A stretch of DNA of 8,721 nucleotides. It comes from an uncultured Prevotella sp. (GTDB lineage: Bacteria > Bacteroidota > Bacteroidia > Bacteroidales > Bacteroidaceae). This document shows positions 1 through 7,281 of the stretch, piece after piece. The translations under genes and the position numbers were made by a program. The notes under the pieces were generated by a model. That model had not been told where the DNA came from. It searched no databases and saw only the letters and a program-made list of their open reading frames with translations. Numbering within the stretch: position 1 is the first letter of the stretch; each line of letters begins with the position of its first letter. The stretch is taken from the NCBI GenBank assembly GCA_938018155.1, contig CALIIG010000260.1, positions 1 through 8,721 on the forward strand, given 5' to 3'.

Positions 1-101
1 GGGTGGGCAAGCTGTTCTTATCGCACCGCTACAACCAAGTACCCTTGCTACGTTCCCGTCCTGGGGGATTCTTCAGGAGCTGGTCGTAAGAGACTTGCCC
101 G
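1..101 (-). ncRNA. ffs: Signal recognition particle RNA (4.5S-like small SRP RNA)
   Basis: RNA scaffold of the bacterial SRP; it binds Ffh and FtsY to target nascent membrane proteins to the inner membrane. Read on the minus strand, the terminal helix pairs GGGCAAG (100-94) with CUUGCCC (11-5). A second helix pairs ACGACCA (87-81) with UGGUUGU (37-31) using one G-U pair. The apical domain IV has a GGAA tetraloop (56-53) closed by G-C, an AC/GU stem, and the asymmetric Ffh-binding loop AGG (62-60) opposite AGCA (49-46), the same arrangement as in E. coli 4.5S RNA. The 5' end is set from the terminal helix and could lie a few bases either way. The 3' end falls at or just beyond the window edge. 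Recognition rests on motif and pairing, not on a covariance-model search. Confidence 0.93.
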
Positions 102-132
102 TATAAAAGAACGCTTTTGCGTTTTGCGGGTG

Positions 133-140
133 CAAAGATA
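133..140 (-). promoter_or_regulatory. Bacteroidetes -7 promoter box for SRP RNA
   Basis: The minus strand reads TATCTTTG followed by CA, matching the Bacteroidetes primary-sigma -7 consensus TAnnTTTG. It would start transcription near 125-129, about 25 bases before the mature SRP RNA, so a short 5' leader would have to be trimmed. I see no convincing -33 element at the usual distance. Confidence 0.7.
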
Positions 141-236
141 ATATATATATGGCAAAACCACGCAGCCGTTACGTGCAAATCATTACCATTTAACATAATT
201 TTCGAATAGCCCACTTTTCATTATGTACAAAATGTT

Positions 237-244
237 TAACTTTG
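237..244 (+). promoter_or_regulatory. Bacteroidetes -7 promoter box for the six-gene cluster
   Basis: TAACTTTG followed by CA matches TAnnTTTG. The last bases lie in a 10-bp palindrome CTTTGCAAAG (240-249). Transcription would begin near 248-251, which favours translation of the first gene from the ATG at 253 with almost no leader. The -33 region is weak (TTTT near 215). The box could be fortuitous if translation really begins at 223. Confidence 0.5.
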
Positions 245-252
245 CAAAGCAT

Positions 253-768
253 ATGATAAACGTTGCATCATTAGTACAGCTGAAGGCCTTCGCACGGCTA
301 TACGGCGTGTTTGTTGCCTTGCTGTGGACCGTCAGTTTTCTGGCTGTTGTGCTTGCTCCCACGTCGCCATGGGGCAACCTTCTGGCCATAGCAACCCCTG
401 TTCTGGCGGGTTATCTGATTATCCGCTTCCGCACAAACGTGCTCGATGGTGCCATATCCTTCAGACGTGCACTGGCACTTTCGTTGTATATTTTTTTCTA
501 TGCGTCGCTGCTTTTTGCCGTCATACAGTTTGTTTACCTGCGTTTTTTCGATAACGGTTCGCTGAACATACTCCTTTCAAACGGCATAAAGGCCCTCGGA
601 CCCATGTACAAGGCGCAGGGCATGACTACACAGGAAATTGCCAATATAAAAGATATGATACTTAATTTCTCACCCGTTGAGAAATCGTTTATATTCATGA
701 TGCAGAACCTTATCATGGGTATCGTCATGAGTCTGCCCCTTGCACTGATATGCCGTAAGGGCAAATAA
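253..768 (+). CDS. DUF4199 family inner-membrane protein
   Basis: A small integral membrane protein of unknown function, of the DUF4199 type common in Bacteroidetes. With the start used here it has 171 residues. Hydrophobic segments lie at about residues 18-37 and 42-58, and a third at 75-95 is followed by a loop containing GPMYKAQGM. The last membrane segment is at 143-168, ending in a basic ICRKGK tail. The ATG at 223 is in frame and gives 181 residues, but the extra stretch contains a promoter box (237-244) and family members usually begin close to a VQLKAFAR-like segment, so I prefer 253. It is the first gene of the cluster and is followed after 23 nt by a glycosyltransferase, a pairing seen repeatedly in Bacteroidetes that suggests a role linked to glycolipid or envelope synthesis (inference). 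Family assignment is fairly firm; the start is less so. Confidence 0.85.
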   Translation: MINVASLVQLKAFARLYGVFVALLWTVSFLAVVLAPTSPWGNLLAIATPVLAGYLIIRFRTNVLDGAISFRRALALSLYIFFYASLLFAVIQFVYLRFFDNGSLNILLSNGIKALGPMYKAQGMTTQEIANIKDMILNFSPVEKSFIFMMQNLIMGIVMSLPLALICRKGK

Positions 769-791
769 ACACCGTATAAAACAATTAAGAC

Positions 792-1745
792 ATGAACATA
801 TCGGTTGTTATACCTCTTTATAATGAAGCCGAGTCGCTGCCCGAACTGCATGCGTGGATACAGCGCGTGATGGAAACCCGCCACTTTACTTACGAAATTA
901 TATTCGTAAATGACGGCTCGACCGACAACTCGTGGGAAGTAATAGAACAGCTTGCCAAAAAGGACGAGAACGTAAAAGGCATAAAATTTCGCAGGAACTA
1001 TGGCAAAAGTCCGGCACTGTATTGTGGTTTTCAGAAAGCACAAGGCGATGTTGTGATTACGATGGATGCTGATTTGCAGGACTCGCCCGACGAGATTCCG
1101 GAGCTTTACCGCATGATTACCGAAGAAAAATTCGACTTAGTGTCGGGATATAAGCAAAAAAGGTATGACCCGTTATCGAAGACAATTCCCACGAAACTGT
1201 TTAACGCTACGGCCCGTAAGATAAGCGGCATACATAATTTACACGATTTTAACTGCGGCCTGAAAGCCTACCGGCGCGACGTTATCAAAAATATCGAAGT
1301 GTATGGTGAGATGCATCGCTACATCCCCTACCTCGCAAAGAACGCCGGTTTTGACCGTATCGGCGAGAAGGTTGTGCACCATCAGGCACGCAAATACGGT
1401 AGTTCCAAGTTTGGGATAAACCGTTTTTTCAACGGCTATCTTGACTTATTGACGCTGTGGTTCCTCACAAACTTCGGCAAAAAACCCATGCACGTGTTCG
1501 GGCTTATTGGCAGCGGCATATTTCTTATTGGCTTTATTGACCTGTGCTGGCTATTCATTGACAAGGTCATAAACCTGTGCAACGGGAACTATGGCGACCT
1601 TCTTTCGAGCCATGCCTCGTTTTTTATTGCACTGACGGCACTGATATTGGGCTCGCAATTTTTCCTTGCGGGTTTTATTGGTGACCTGTTAAGCCGGCAG
1701 AATCCGCAGCGAAACGACTATCAGATAGAAGAAACGCTTAACTAA
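792..1745 (+). CDS. Family-2 glycosyltransferase (polyprenyl-phosphate type, GtrB/DPM1-like)
   Basis: Predicted to move a sugar from a nucleotide donor to a polyprenyl phosphate at the cytoplasmic face of the inner membrane, giving a lipid-linked sugar for later envelope glycosylation. The 317-residue protein opens with the GT-A fold motif SVVIPLYNEAESLPEL (4-19). FVNDGSTDNS (38-47) follows, then the donor/metal motif DADLQD (92-97), DFNCGLKAYRRDV (152-164) and the KYGSSKFG segment (201-208) typical of the DPM1/GtrB subgroup. Two C-terminal membrane helices (about 232-255 and 274-297) anchor it, as in GtrB/YfdH. All expected catalytic motifs are present. It starts 23 nt after the DUF4199 gene and ends 5 nt before the next, so co-transcription is likely. 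Donor sugar and acceptor cannot be read from the sequence. Confidence 0.93.
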   Translation: MNISVVIPLYNEAESLPELHAWIQRVMETRHFTYEIIFVNDGSTDNSWEVIEQLAKKDENVKGIKFRRNYGKSPALYCGFQKAQGDVVITMDADLQDSPDEIPELYRMITEEKFDLVSGYKQKRYDPLSKTIPTKLFNATARKISGIHNLHDFNCGLKAYRRDVIKNIEVYGEMHRYIPYLAKNAGFDRIGEKVVHHQARKYGSSKFGINRFFNGYLDLLTLWFLTNFGKKPMHVFGLIGSGIFLIGFIDLCWLFIDKVINLCNGNYGDLLSSHASFFIALTALILGSQFFLAGFIGDLLSRQNPQRNDYQIEETLN

Positions 1746-1750
1746 CGACA

Positions 1751-2239
1751 ATGGAAATGAAATGCCTCTCATCGCTGCACAAACTGTTTGCAGCACTTAT
1801 TGTGGCCCTGGTTGCGGCAGCATGTTCAACGGTCGACTGCCCACTGAACAACACCGTATATGCCAATTATCAGCTTAAAGGACCGGTAACCAGGCTCAAC
1901 GACACGCTAACCATCACGACTGCACGCCTGGGGCATGACGACTCGCTGCTGTTAAACAAAACGTATAACGCTGAAAAGTTTACGCTTCCTGTAAGCTATA
2001 ACCAGGACGAAGATGTGCTATACTTTTATACAGGATTGCTGAAAGACACCGTCTGGATGCAGAAAACAAACCGCCCTCACTTCGAGTCGACCGACTGCGG
2101 ACTGAATTTCTTCCACACCATCACCGGCATACGATACACCCGCCATGCCATCGACTCGATTGTTATCAATCATAAGGATATAAACTATGATGCGTCACCG
2201 AAGCATTTCTACATTTATTTTAAGGAGTATCGCCATTAG
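1751..2239 (+). CDS. Small lipoprotein, DUF6452-like
   Basis: A 162-residue predicted lipoprotein of unknown function. The N-terminus has a basic/hydrophobic signal (residues 9-24) ending in VAAAC, with Cys25 as the likely lipidated residue; the lipobox is slightly atypical, with Ala at -3. The mature part opens with CSTVDCPLNNTVYA, whose DCPLNN motif and later LNDTLT and YNAEKFTLPVSY segments resemble the Bacteroidetes DUF6452 family. The rest looks beta-rich with a single-domain length. The ATG at 1757 would also serve and removes only two residues. It lies 5 nt after the glycosyltransferase, and its 3' end overlaps the next gene by 53 nt. The following gene encodes a secreted, probably outer-membrane protein, so the two may act together in the envelope (inference from context). 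Family naming is from memory of the motif. Confidence 0.82.
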   Translation: MEMKCLSSLHKLFAALIVALVAAACSTVDCPLNNTVYANYQLKGPVTRLNDTLTITTARLGHDDSLLLNKTYNAEKFTLPVSYNQDEDVLYFYTGLLKDTVWMQKTNRPHFESTDCGLNFFHTITGIRYTRHAIDSIVINHKDINYDASPKHFYIYFKEYRH

Positions 2240-2915
2240 TTTCCTGATACTTGCAGGTGCTATGGCCGTGCAGGCACAGACGAGCAGACGACGCCCTACC
2301 AAAGCCGAGCAGGAACGGTTACGCTTGAAACAAATTGACGATTCAATACGTTTCTTTCGTGGTGTGCAGGCAGGAGTTGATGCAGTAGGCCTTATTCAGA
2401 TGGGCGTTTCGAGCTACGGACAGGCCGAAGGCATGATAAGGGTAAACCTGAAAGACAAATATTTCCCCGTAATTGAGGCAGGATGGGGTCGTGCCGACGA
2501 AAAGAACGATGTTACACAAACTTCATTTAAAACATCGGCACCGTATGCAAAGATTGGGGTCGACTTCAATATGATGAAGAACAAGCACGATATTTACCGC
2601 TTGTATGCTGGTATGAGGTATGCCCTTACCTATTATAAATTCAGCATTGACCACCCTGATGTCATCGACCCTATTTGGGGAAGTATAACCCTTTACAGCT
2701 TTAACGGCGTCAAAGCCAACTGCCATTGGGTAGAGGCTGTAGCAGGAATTGATGCTAAAATAGTTGGTCCACTCAGGTTAGGATGGACTGTAAGATACAA
2801 AAAGCGCATTGCACACGACGATGGTTTTCTGGGTAATACATGGTACGTTCCAGGCTTCGGGCGACAGGGTTCAACCCGTTTAGGCGGCACTTTCAATATT
2901 ATTTTCGAGCTATGA
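2187..2915 (+). CDS. Predicted outer-membrane beta-barrel protein, DUF6048-like
   Basis: A 242-residue secreted protein of unknown function. A signal peptide spans about residues 1-31 (hydrophobic SIAISFLILAGAMAV, cleavage near VQA-Q). A basic, charged segment (RRRPTKAEQERLRLKQIDD, about 34-52) follows. The remainder alternates hydrophobic and polar residues with many Tyr, Trp and Gly, such as VEAVAGIDAKIVGPLRLGW and RLGGTFNIIFEL, as expected of an 8- to 10-strand outer-membrane barrel. It resembles the Bacteroidetes DUF6048 family, often found next to a DUF6452 lipoprotein. The start at 2187 (or 2190) lies 53 nt inside the upstream gene; the only later Met falls within the signal peptide, so the overlap appears real. 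The stop overlaps the next start by 4 nt (ATGA), suggesting translational coupling to apbE. Confidence 0.8.
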   Translation: MMRHRSISTFILRSIAISFLILAGAMAVQAQTSRRRPTKAEQERLRLKQIDDSIRFFRGVQAGVDAVGLIQMGVSSYGQAEGMIRVNLKDKYFPVIEAGWGRADEKNDVTQTSFKTSAPYAKIGVDFNMMKNKHDIYRLYAGMRYALTYYKFSIDHPDVIDPIWGSITLYSFNGVKANCHWVEAVAGIDAKIVGPLRLGWTVRYKKRIAHDDGFLGNTWYVPGFGRQGSTRLGGTFNIIFEL

Positions 2916-3964
2916 ACAACGCCGATACTACGACAAATAAGCGTAATATAAAACGCCGTAGTCTGTTATGGCAAATACCTTTTCTGGCTTTTCTTATCAT
3001 AGGCACGGTTGTTGTTATATCGCAACAGCACAATACGCCTTACCAACACAACAGTGGTTTTATCTTCGGTACGACGTACAGTATTACCTATCAAAGCGAT
3101 ACTGACCTGCAAAAAGATATAGAAAGGGAAATGAACAAGGTCAATATGTCGCTGTCGACCTTTGAGAAACAAAGCATCATATCGAAAGTAAATCAAAACC
3201 GCGATGTACGTGTAGACGATATGTTTACAGAAGTTTTTACGCTCGCTGAAAAGGTATCGCACGAAACCGACGGGGCTTTTGACATTACCGTAGCACCGTT
3301 GGTAAACGAATGGGGCTTTGGTTTTAAAACAGGTGTAGCACCAAATAAGCATGTCATCGACTCGCTAAGGTTGCTCACGGGTTACAAAAAGGTAAAACTT
3401 ATACATAGCCGTGTGGTGAAAACCGACCCGCGAATGATGCTCGACTGTTCAGGAATTGCAAAAGGTTATGGCTCGGATGTAGTTGCAAACTTTCTGCGAA
3501 GCAAGGGCATTGACAACTTTATGGTTGAGATTGGAGGCGAGATTGTAACAAGCGGTATTAGCCCGGACCGGATACCCTGGCGCATAGGCGTAACCAAACC
3601 AGAGGACGATTCGCTGCAGCAACAGCAAGAATTGCAAACCGTTCTCAATGTTACCGACAAGGCAATGGCCACAAGTGGCAACTACCGTAACTTCTATTAT
3701 AAAGGCGGTAAGAAGTATGCACACACCATAGATCCCCATACAGGGTATCCCGTTCAGCACAACATTCTGTCGGCTACCGTCATAGCCAGCCAGTGTGCAG
3801 AGGCTGATGCCTACGCCACGGCGTTTATGGTGATGGGCTTGGACAAAACAAAAGAGGTGCTGAAAAGGCATACTGAGTTGATGGCATACCTTATTTATGC
3901 CGACAATAAGGGAAGAAACCAGGTGTGGTTCTCGCCATCAATGAAAGGAAAAATTCTGCAATAA
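2912..3964 (+). CDS. apbE: FAD:protein FMN transferase ApbE
   Basis: Transfers FMN from FAD to a threonine of target flavoproteins, classically NqrB/NqrC of Na+-NQR and RnfG/RnfD of Rnf, on the periplasmic side of the membrane. The protein has 350 residues, normal for the family. A basic N-terminus is followed by a single membrane anchor (about 18-36) without a lipobox Cys, so it is probably an anchored rather than lipidated ApbE. Family motifs in order: DGAFDITVAPLVNEWGF (120-136), LDCSGIAKGYGSD (177-189), VEIGGE (205-210), ATSGNYRNFY (253-262), HTIDPHTGYPV (271-281) and ADAYATAFMVMG (298-309), where Asp299 and Thr303 likely bind the metal. The ATG at 2912 overlaps the upstream stop by 4 nt and begins just before the anchor; an in-frame ATG at 2840 would lie well inside the upstream gene. 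The target flavoproteins are not in the window. Confidence 0.95.
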   Translation: MNNADTTTNKRNIKRRSLLWQIPFLAFLIIGTVVVISQQHNTPYQHNSGFIFGTTYSITYQSDTDLQKDIEREMNKVNMSLSTFEKQSIISKVNQNRDVRVDDMFTEVFTLAEKVSHETDGAFDITVAPLVNEWGFGFKTGVAPNKHVIDSLRLLTGYKKVKLIHSRVVKTDPRMMLDCSGIAKGYGSDVVANFLRSKGIDNFMVEIGGEIVTSGISPDRIPWRIGVTKPEDDSLQQQQELQTVLNVTDKAMATSGNYRNFYYKGGKKYAHTIDPHTGYPVQHNILSATVIASQCAEADAYATAFMVMGLDKTKEVLKRHTELMAYLIYADNKGRNQVWFSPSMKGKILQ

Positions 3965-3969
3965 CCAAG

Positions 3970-4650
3970 ATGGAACGGTTTAAACTATACAATAAGCTCA
4001 CGGATATTCCCCTGTTTATGGGTATGGACAGGAACGAATTAGAGCAGATTGTAAGTAAAACCAAACTGAATTTCAAGAAAATTGCTGAAGGCGAAAATAT
4101 CTTTATGCAAGGTGAGAAATGTGGCTTTCTGGCTATGCTTATCGACGGCGACACAGAAACCGTTGCAGCATCAGACGATTATTCATACGAAGTTCACGAA
4201 TATTTCTCGGCTCCTGCGGCTTTACAAACCGACAGAATATTCGGTAGAATGCAGATGTTTCCACAAACCTACAAGGCCCTGACACCTTGTAACCTTATTA
4301 TTATTGAAAAAAAAGAGGTGCTGAAACTGGTGTCAAACTCGTTCATATTCAGACTAAATTTAATGAGTTTGCTATCTACCACCCTACAAAAGAAGATGCA
4401 CGAGCCATGGAAAGCCATGCCAACGGAGGTATCAAAACATATTGTAAGGTTTATCATTACGCATTGTACATACCCTGCTGGCAGAAAAATATTCAAGATA
4501 AAAATGCAGTATCTTGCCGACATTCTGCACACAAGCAGATTGGTTATTTCAAAAGAGCTTAATGCACTACAAAACAAACAGCTCGTTACGCTTAGCCGGG
4601 GGAGAATAGTTATTGATGCATTGGAGAAATTAATAGCCGCTGAGGGATAA
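3970..4650 (+). CDS. Crp/Fnr-family transcriptional regulator
   Basis: A 226-residue predicted DNA-binding regulator. Residues about 14-120 form a cyclic-nucleotide-binding-like beta-barrel (ISK-type dimer helix follows at about 120-145). Residues about 150-222 form a winged helix-turn-helix with recognition region MQYLADILHTSRLVISKELNAL (179-200). The canonical cAMP phosphate-binding segment (GE..L..PRSA) is absent; the equivalent stretch reads SAPAALQTDRIFGRMQMFPQTYKAL (80-103), the divergent form seen in many Bacteroidetes Crp-like proteins, so the ligand is unknown. No Fnr-type cysteine cluster is visible, although Cys51, Cys107 and Cys166 are scattered through it. The ATG at 3970, 5 nt after the apbE stop, gives the usual N-terminus (KLTDIPLFMGM); an in-frame ATG at 3925 lies inside apbE and is less likely. 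As last gene of the cluster it may regulate its own operon or respond to redox/envelope state, which is speculation. Confidence 0.9.
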   Translation: MERFKLYNKLTDIPLFMGMDRNELEQIVSKTKLNFKKIAEGENIFMQGEKCGFLAMLIDGDTETVAASDDYSYEVHEYFSAPAALQTDRIFGRMQMFPQTYKALTPCNLIIIEKKEVLKLVSNSFIFRLNLMSLLSTTLQKKMHEPWKAMPTEVSKHIVRFIITHCTYPAGRKIFKIKMQYLADILHTSRLVISKELNALQNKQLVTLSRGRIVIDALEKLIAAEG

Positions 4651-4693
4651 GTTAAATTTTACTTATTCACAAAAGTGTATTCAATCTTTTTGC

Positions 4694-4701
4694 TATCTTT
4701 G
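4694..4701 (+). promoter_or_regulatory. Bacteroidetes -7 promoter box for the peptidase cluster
   Basis: TATCTTTG followed by CA matches TAnnTTTG, in the 77-nt gap between the regulator gene and the M3 peptidase gene. Transcription would start near 4705-4708, leaving a leader of about 20 nt before the ATG at 4728. No clear -33 element is seen. Just upstream, an A/T-rich inverted repeat ATAAGT...ACTTAT (4647-4666) straddles the previous stop codon but lacks a T-run, so I do not call it a terminator. Confidence 0.75.
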
Positions 4702-4727
4702 CATAAACATATAGAGAAAGCAAAAGC

Positions 4728-6800
4728 ATGAATATACCCCAAGAAAGAAAGAACCCTTTCATGGAGCCATACGGTACGCCACACAATACCGTCCCCTTTG
4801 ACAAAATTAACTTTAACGATTATGAAGAGGCCTTTATGGAAGGCATGCGCCGCGACAATGAGGCAATAGATAAAATCATCAATAATCCTGAAGAACCCAC
4901 ATTTGACAACACCATCGCTGTAGAAGACAACTCGAAAGGAGAACACTATTATGATCTCCTTGACAGGGTGTCCAATGTCTTCTCTTGTTTAATGAGTGCC
5001 GAGACAAATGAGCGCATGGAGAGTCTGGCGCAGAAATTAAGCCCCATACTTACCAAACACGAGAACGATATTATACTCAATCCGAAACTCTTCGCAAGGG
5101 TGAAAGCAGTTTACGAAAACCACCGCAAACTTACCCCAGAAGAGCAGATGTTGCTTGACAAACAATATGATGCGTTTGTACGTAGTGGTGCTCTTTTGGA
5201 TGAACAAGGTAAGGAAAAGTTGCGCAAACTTACGGAAGAGGCAAGCATGCTTTCGCTTCAGTTCTCACAAAACCTGCTGAAAGAGAACAAAGCCTTTACA
5301 TTGCATATAACCGATAAGGCTCAATTAAGCGGACTTCCAGATACTGCAATAGAAGCCGCTGCGCAAACGGCGAAAGACAAAAAGCTCGATGGTTGGGTGT
5401 TTACACTCGATTATCCCAGCTACTCGCCATTCATGACCTACTCAGATCAGCGCGATTTGAGGAAGAAAATGTACATGGCACGCAACACCGAGTGTATACA
5501 CAACAACGACCAAAACAACCTCCAGATATGTAAACGCCTTATTAATATAAGGCGCGAAATAGCACAATTGTTAGGCTATGGCACTTATGCCGAATATGTT
5601 TTAAAGCATAGAATGGCAAGCAATACAGCTAATGTTTATAAACTTCTCAACGATCTGACAGATGCTTACAAGCCCGCTGCCATAGAGGAGCAAAGGGCAA
5701 TAGAAGCAAAAGCCAAAGCCATGGAAGGTGATGATTTCAATATCCGGCCCTGGGATTTTGGCTATTATTCGCATAAACTGCAAATGGAGAAATATAATCT
5801 GGATGCAGAAATGTTGCGCCCTTACTTCCAACTTGATAAGGTAATACAAGGCGTTTTCGGGCTGGCTACAAAGCTATACGGCATAACATTTAAGGAGAAT
5901 AAGGACATCCCTGTGTACCATCCGGATGTAAAAGCCTACGAGGTATTTGATAAAGATGGCAGCTATCTGGCCGTATTTTACGCCGACTTCTATCCACGAG
6001 AAGGCAAACAAGGTGGTGCCTGGATGACAGAATTTCAAGGACAATATATTAATAAGGAGGGAAAAAATACACGCCCCCATGTCAGTGTGGTAATGAATTT
6101 TACCAAACCAACAGACCAAAAGCCTGCACTTTTAACCTTAGGAGAGGTTGAAACATTCCTGCACGAGTTTGGGCATTCTTTACACGGCATGCTGTCGAAC
6201 TGCCGTTTTGAAAGCCTGTCGGGAACAAACGTGTGGTGGGATTTCGTAGAAATGCCGTCACAATTTATGGAGAATTATGCGGTAGAAAAAGACTTTTTAC
6301 GCACATTCGCCGTCCATTATCAAACAGGCGAACCTCTTCCTGACGAACTGATTGGGCGTATTGTTAAGAGTCGTAATTTCAATGTGGCCACGGCATGCCT
6401 CCGCCAGGTCAGCTTCGGACTGCTTGACATGGCCTACTATACACAAACAAAGGAGTTTACAGAAGACATTATTCCTTTTGAAAAGAAAGCATGGAAGGAT
6501 GCCATTATCACCGAACAGATACCCGATACATGTATGACAGTGCAGTTCTCTCACATCATGGCGGGAGGCTATGCAGCAGGTTATTACAGCTACAAATGGG
6601 CAGAAGTACTCGATGCTGATGCTTTTAGTTTGTTTAAGAAAAATGGTATTTTTGATAGGAAAACAGCACAATCGTTCCGCGATAACATTCTTTCGCGAGG
6701 AGGTACGGAGCATCCCATGACATTGTATAAACGCTTTCGCGGTCAGGAGTCAACAATTAACGCTTTATTAGAACGAAATGGAATCAGAAGAAAAACTTAA
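4728..6800 (+). CDS. dcp: M3-family zinc oligopeptidase (peptidyl-dipeptidase Dcp-like)
   Basis: A 690-residue metallopeptidase of the thimet oligopeptidase family (M3), predicted to cleave short peptides in the cytoplasm, probably releasing C-terminal dipeptides as Dcp does. The zinc motif is FLHEFGHSLHG, with His479, Glu480 and His483. The third ligand is Glu508 in DFVEMPSQ, exactly 29 residues after the first His as in the family. The substrate-binding region HIMAGGYAAGYYSYKWAEVLDADAF, near residues 607-631, is intact. There is no signal peptide. The start at 4728 gives the usual N-terminus (ERKNPFMEPYGTPHNTVPF) and lies about 27 nt after a promoter box. Length and motifs indicate a complete, active enzyme. 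It overlaps the dCMP deaminase gene by 23 nt. Dcp versus oligopeptidase A cannot be settled from motifs alone; the Dcp name follows common practice for Bacteroidetes members. Confidence 0.93.
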   Translation: MNIPQERKNPFMEPYGTPHNTVPFDKINFNDYEEAFMEGMRRDNEAIDKIINNPEEPTFDNTIAVEDNSKGEHYYDLLDRVSNVFSCLMSAETNERMESLAQKLSPILTKHENDIILNPKLFARVKAVYENHRKLTPEEQMLLDKQYDAFVRSGALLDEQGKEKLRKLTEEASMLSLQFSQNLLKENKAFTLHITDKAQLSGLPDTAIEAAAQTAKDKKLDGWVFTLDYPSYSPFMTYSDQRDLRKKMYMARNTECIHNNDQNNLQICKRLINIRREIAQLLGYGTYAEYVLKHRMASNTANVYKLLNDLTDAYKPAAIEEQRAIEAKAKAMEGDDFNIRPWDFGYYSHKLQMEKYNLDAEMLRPYFQLDKVIQGVFGLATKLYGITFKENKDIPVYHPDVKAYEVFDKDGSYLAVFYADFYPREGKQGGAWMTEFQGQYINKEGKNTRPHVSVVMNFTKPTDQKPALLTLGEVETFLHEFGHSLHGMLSNCRFESLSGTNVWWDFVEMPSQFMENYAVEKDFLRTFAVHYQTGEPLPDELIGRIVKSRNFNVATACLRQVSFGLLDMAYYTQTKEFTEDIIPFEKKAWKDAIITEQIPDTCMTVQFSHIMAGGYAAGYYSYKWAEVLDADAFSLFKKNGIFDRKTAQSFRDNILSRGGTEHPMTLYKRFRGQESTINALLERNGIRRKT

Positions 6801-7221
6801 GAAATTGGACGAGCGTTACCTGCGCATGGCACATATTTGGGCAGAAAACTCATACTGTAAACGACGTAAGGTGGGTGCATTGGTGGTTAAAGATAAAATG
6901 ATTATCAGCGATGGGTTCAATGGAACACCAAGTGGTTTCGAAAACGTTTGCGAAGATGAGAATAATGTTACCCGCCCCTATGTGCTGCATGCAGAGGCTA
7001 ATGCCATCACAAAACTGGCACGGTCGCATAACAACAGTGACGGCGCAACTCTGTATGTAACAGCTTCACCTTGTATAGAATGCTCAAAATTAATAATACA
7101 AGCTGGCATTAAACGAATTGTATATGGCGAAAAATACCGGCTCGATGACGGTATAAACCTTTTAAAACGTGCTGGCATCGAGGTTAAATTCCTCGATATG
7201 AGCAATGCATCAGCTGAATAA
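6778..7221 (+). CDS. dCMP deaminase (ComEB-like cytidine/deoxycytidylate deaminase)
   Basis: Predicted to deaminate dCMP to dUMP, feeding thymidylate synthesis in the cytoplasm. The 147-residue protein has the zinc-dependent deaminase signature. HAEANAI (71-77) supplies the zinc ligand His71 and catalytic Glu73, and SPCIEC (97-102) supplies ligands Cys99 and Cys102. The N-terminal segment MAHIWAENSYCKRRKVGALVV (17-37) and FNGTPSGFENVCED (47-60) are typical of the dCMP deaminase/ComEB group rather than of cytidine or tRNA-adenosine deaminases. Length is normal. The ATG lies 23 nt inside the end of the M3 peptidase gene in another frame, and the protein begins MESEEKLKKLDERYLRMA, as expected for the family, so the overlap is likely real. 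Co-transcription with the peptidase is probably positional rather than functional. Confidence 0.93.
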   Translation: MESEEKLKKLDERYLRMAHIWAENSYCKRRKVGALVVKDKMIISDGFNGTPSGFENVCEDENNVTRPYVLHAEANAITKLARSHNNSDGATLYVTASPCIECSKLIIQAGIKRIVYGEKYRLDDGINLLKRAGIEVKFLDMSNASAE

Positions 7222-7281
7222 AGATACGAAGACAAGAGAAACAACATAGAGGATTGACATTAGTATAGCTTAGGAAAACAG

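Noticed and set aside
138..150. AT-dinucleotide run as a repeat or origin element
   Set aside because: Only about 13 bases of A/T sequence upstream of a promoter box; no repeated units or origin boxes nearby.
29..389. Short minus-strand frames at the left end
   Set aside because: One overlaps the structured SRP RNA and the others overlap promoter sequence and the DUF4199 gene; no protein features.
534..1043. 169-codon minus-strand open frame
   Set aside because: It lies opposite the DUF4199 and glycosyltransferase genes, both of which have clear family motifs; it shows no recognisable domain and is a coding shadow.
3449..3871. 140-codon minus-strand open frame
   Set aside because: It is entirely antisense to the conserved core of apbE and has no recognisable motif.
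4647..4666. Inverted repeat ATAAGT...ACTTAT at the end of the regulator gene as a terminator
   Set aside because: The stem is short and A/T-only apart from one G-C pair, and no T-run follows; too weak to call.
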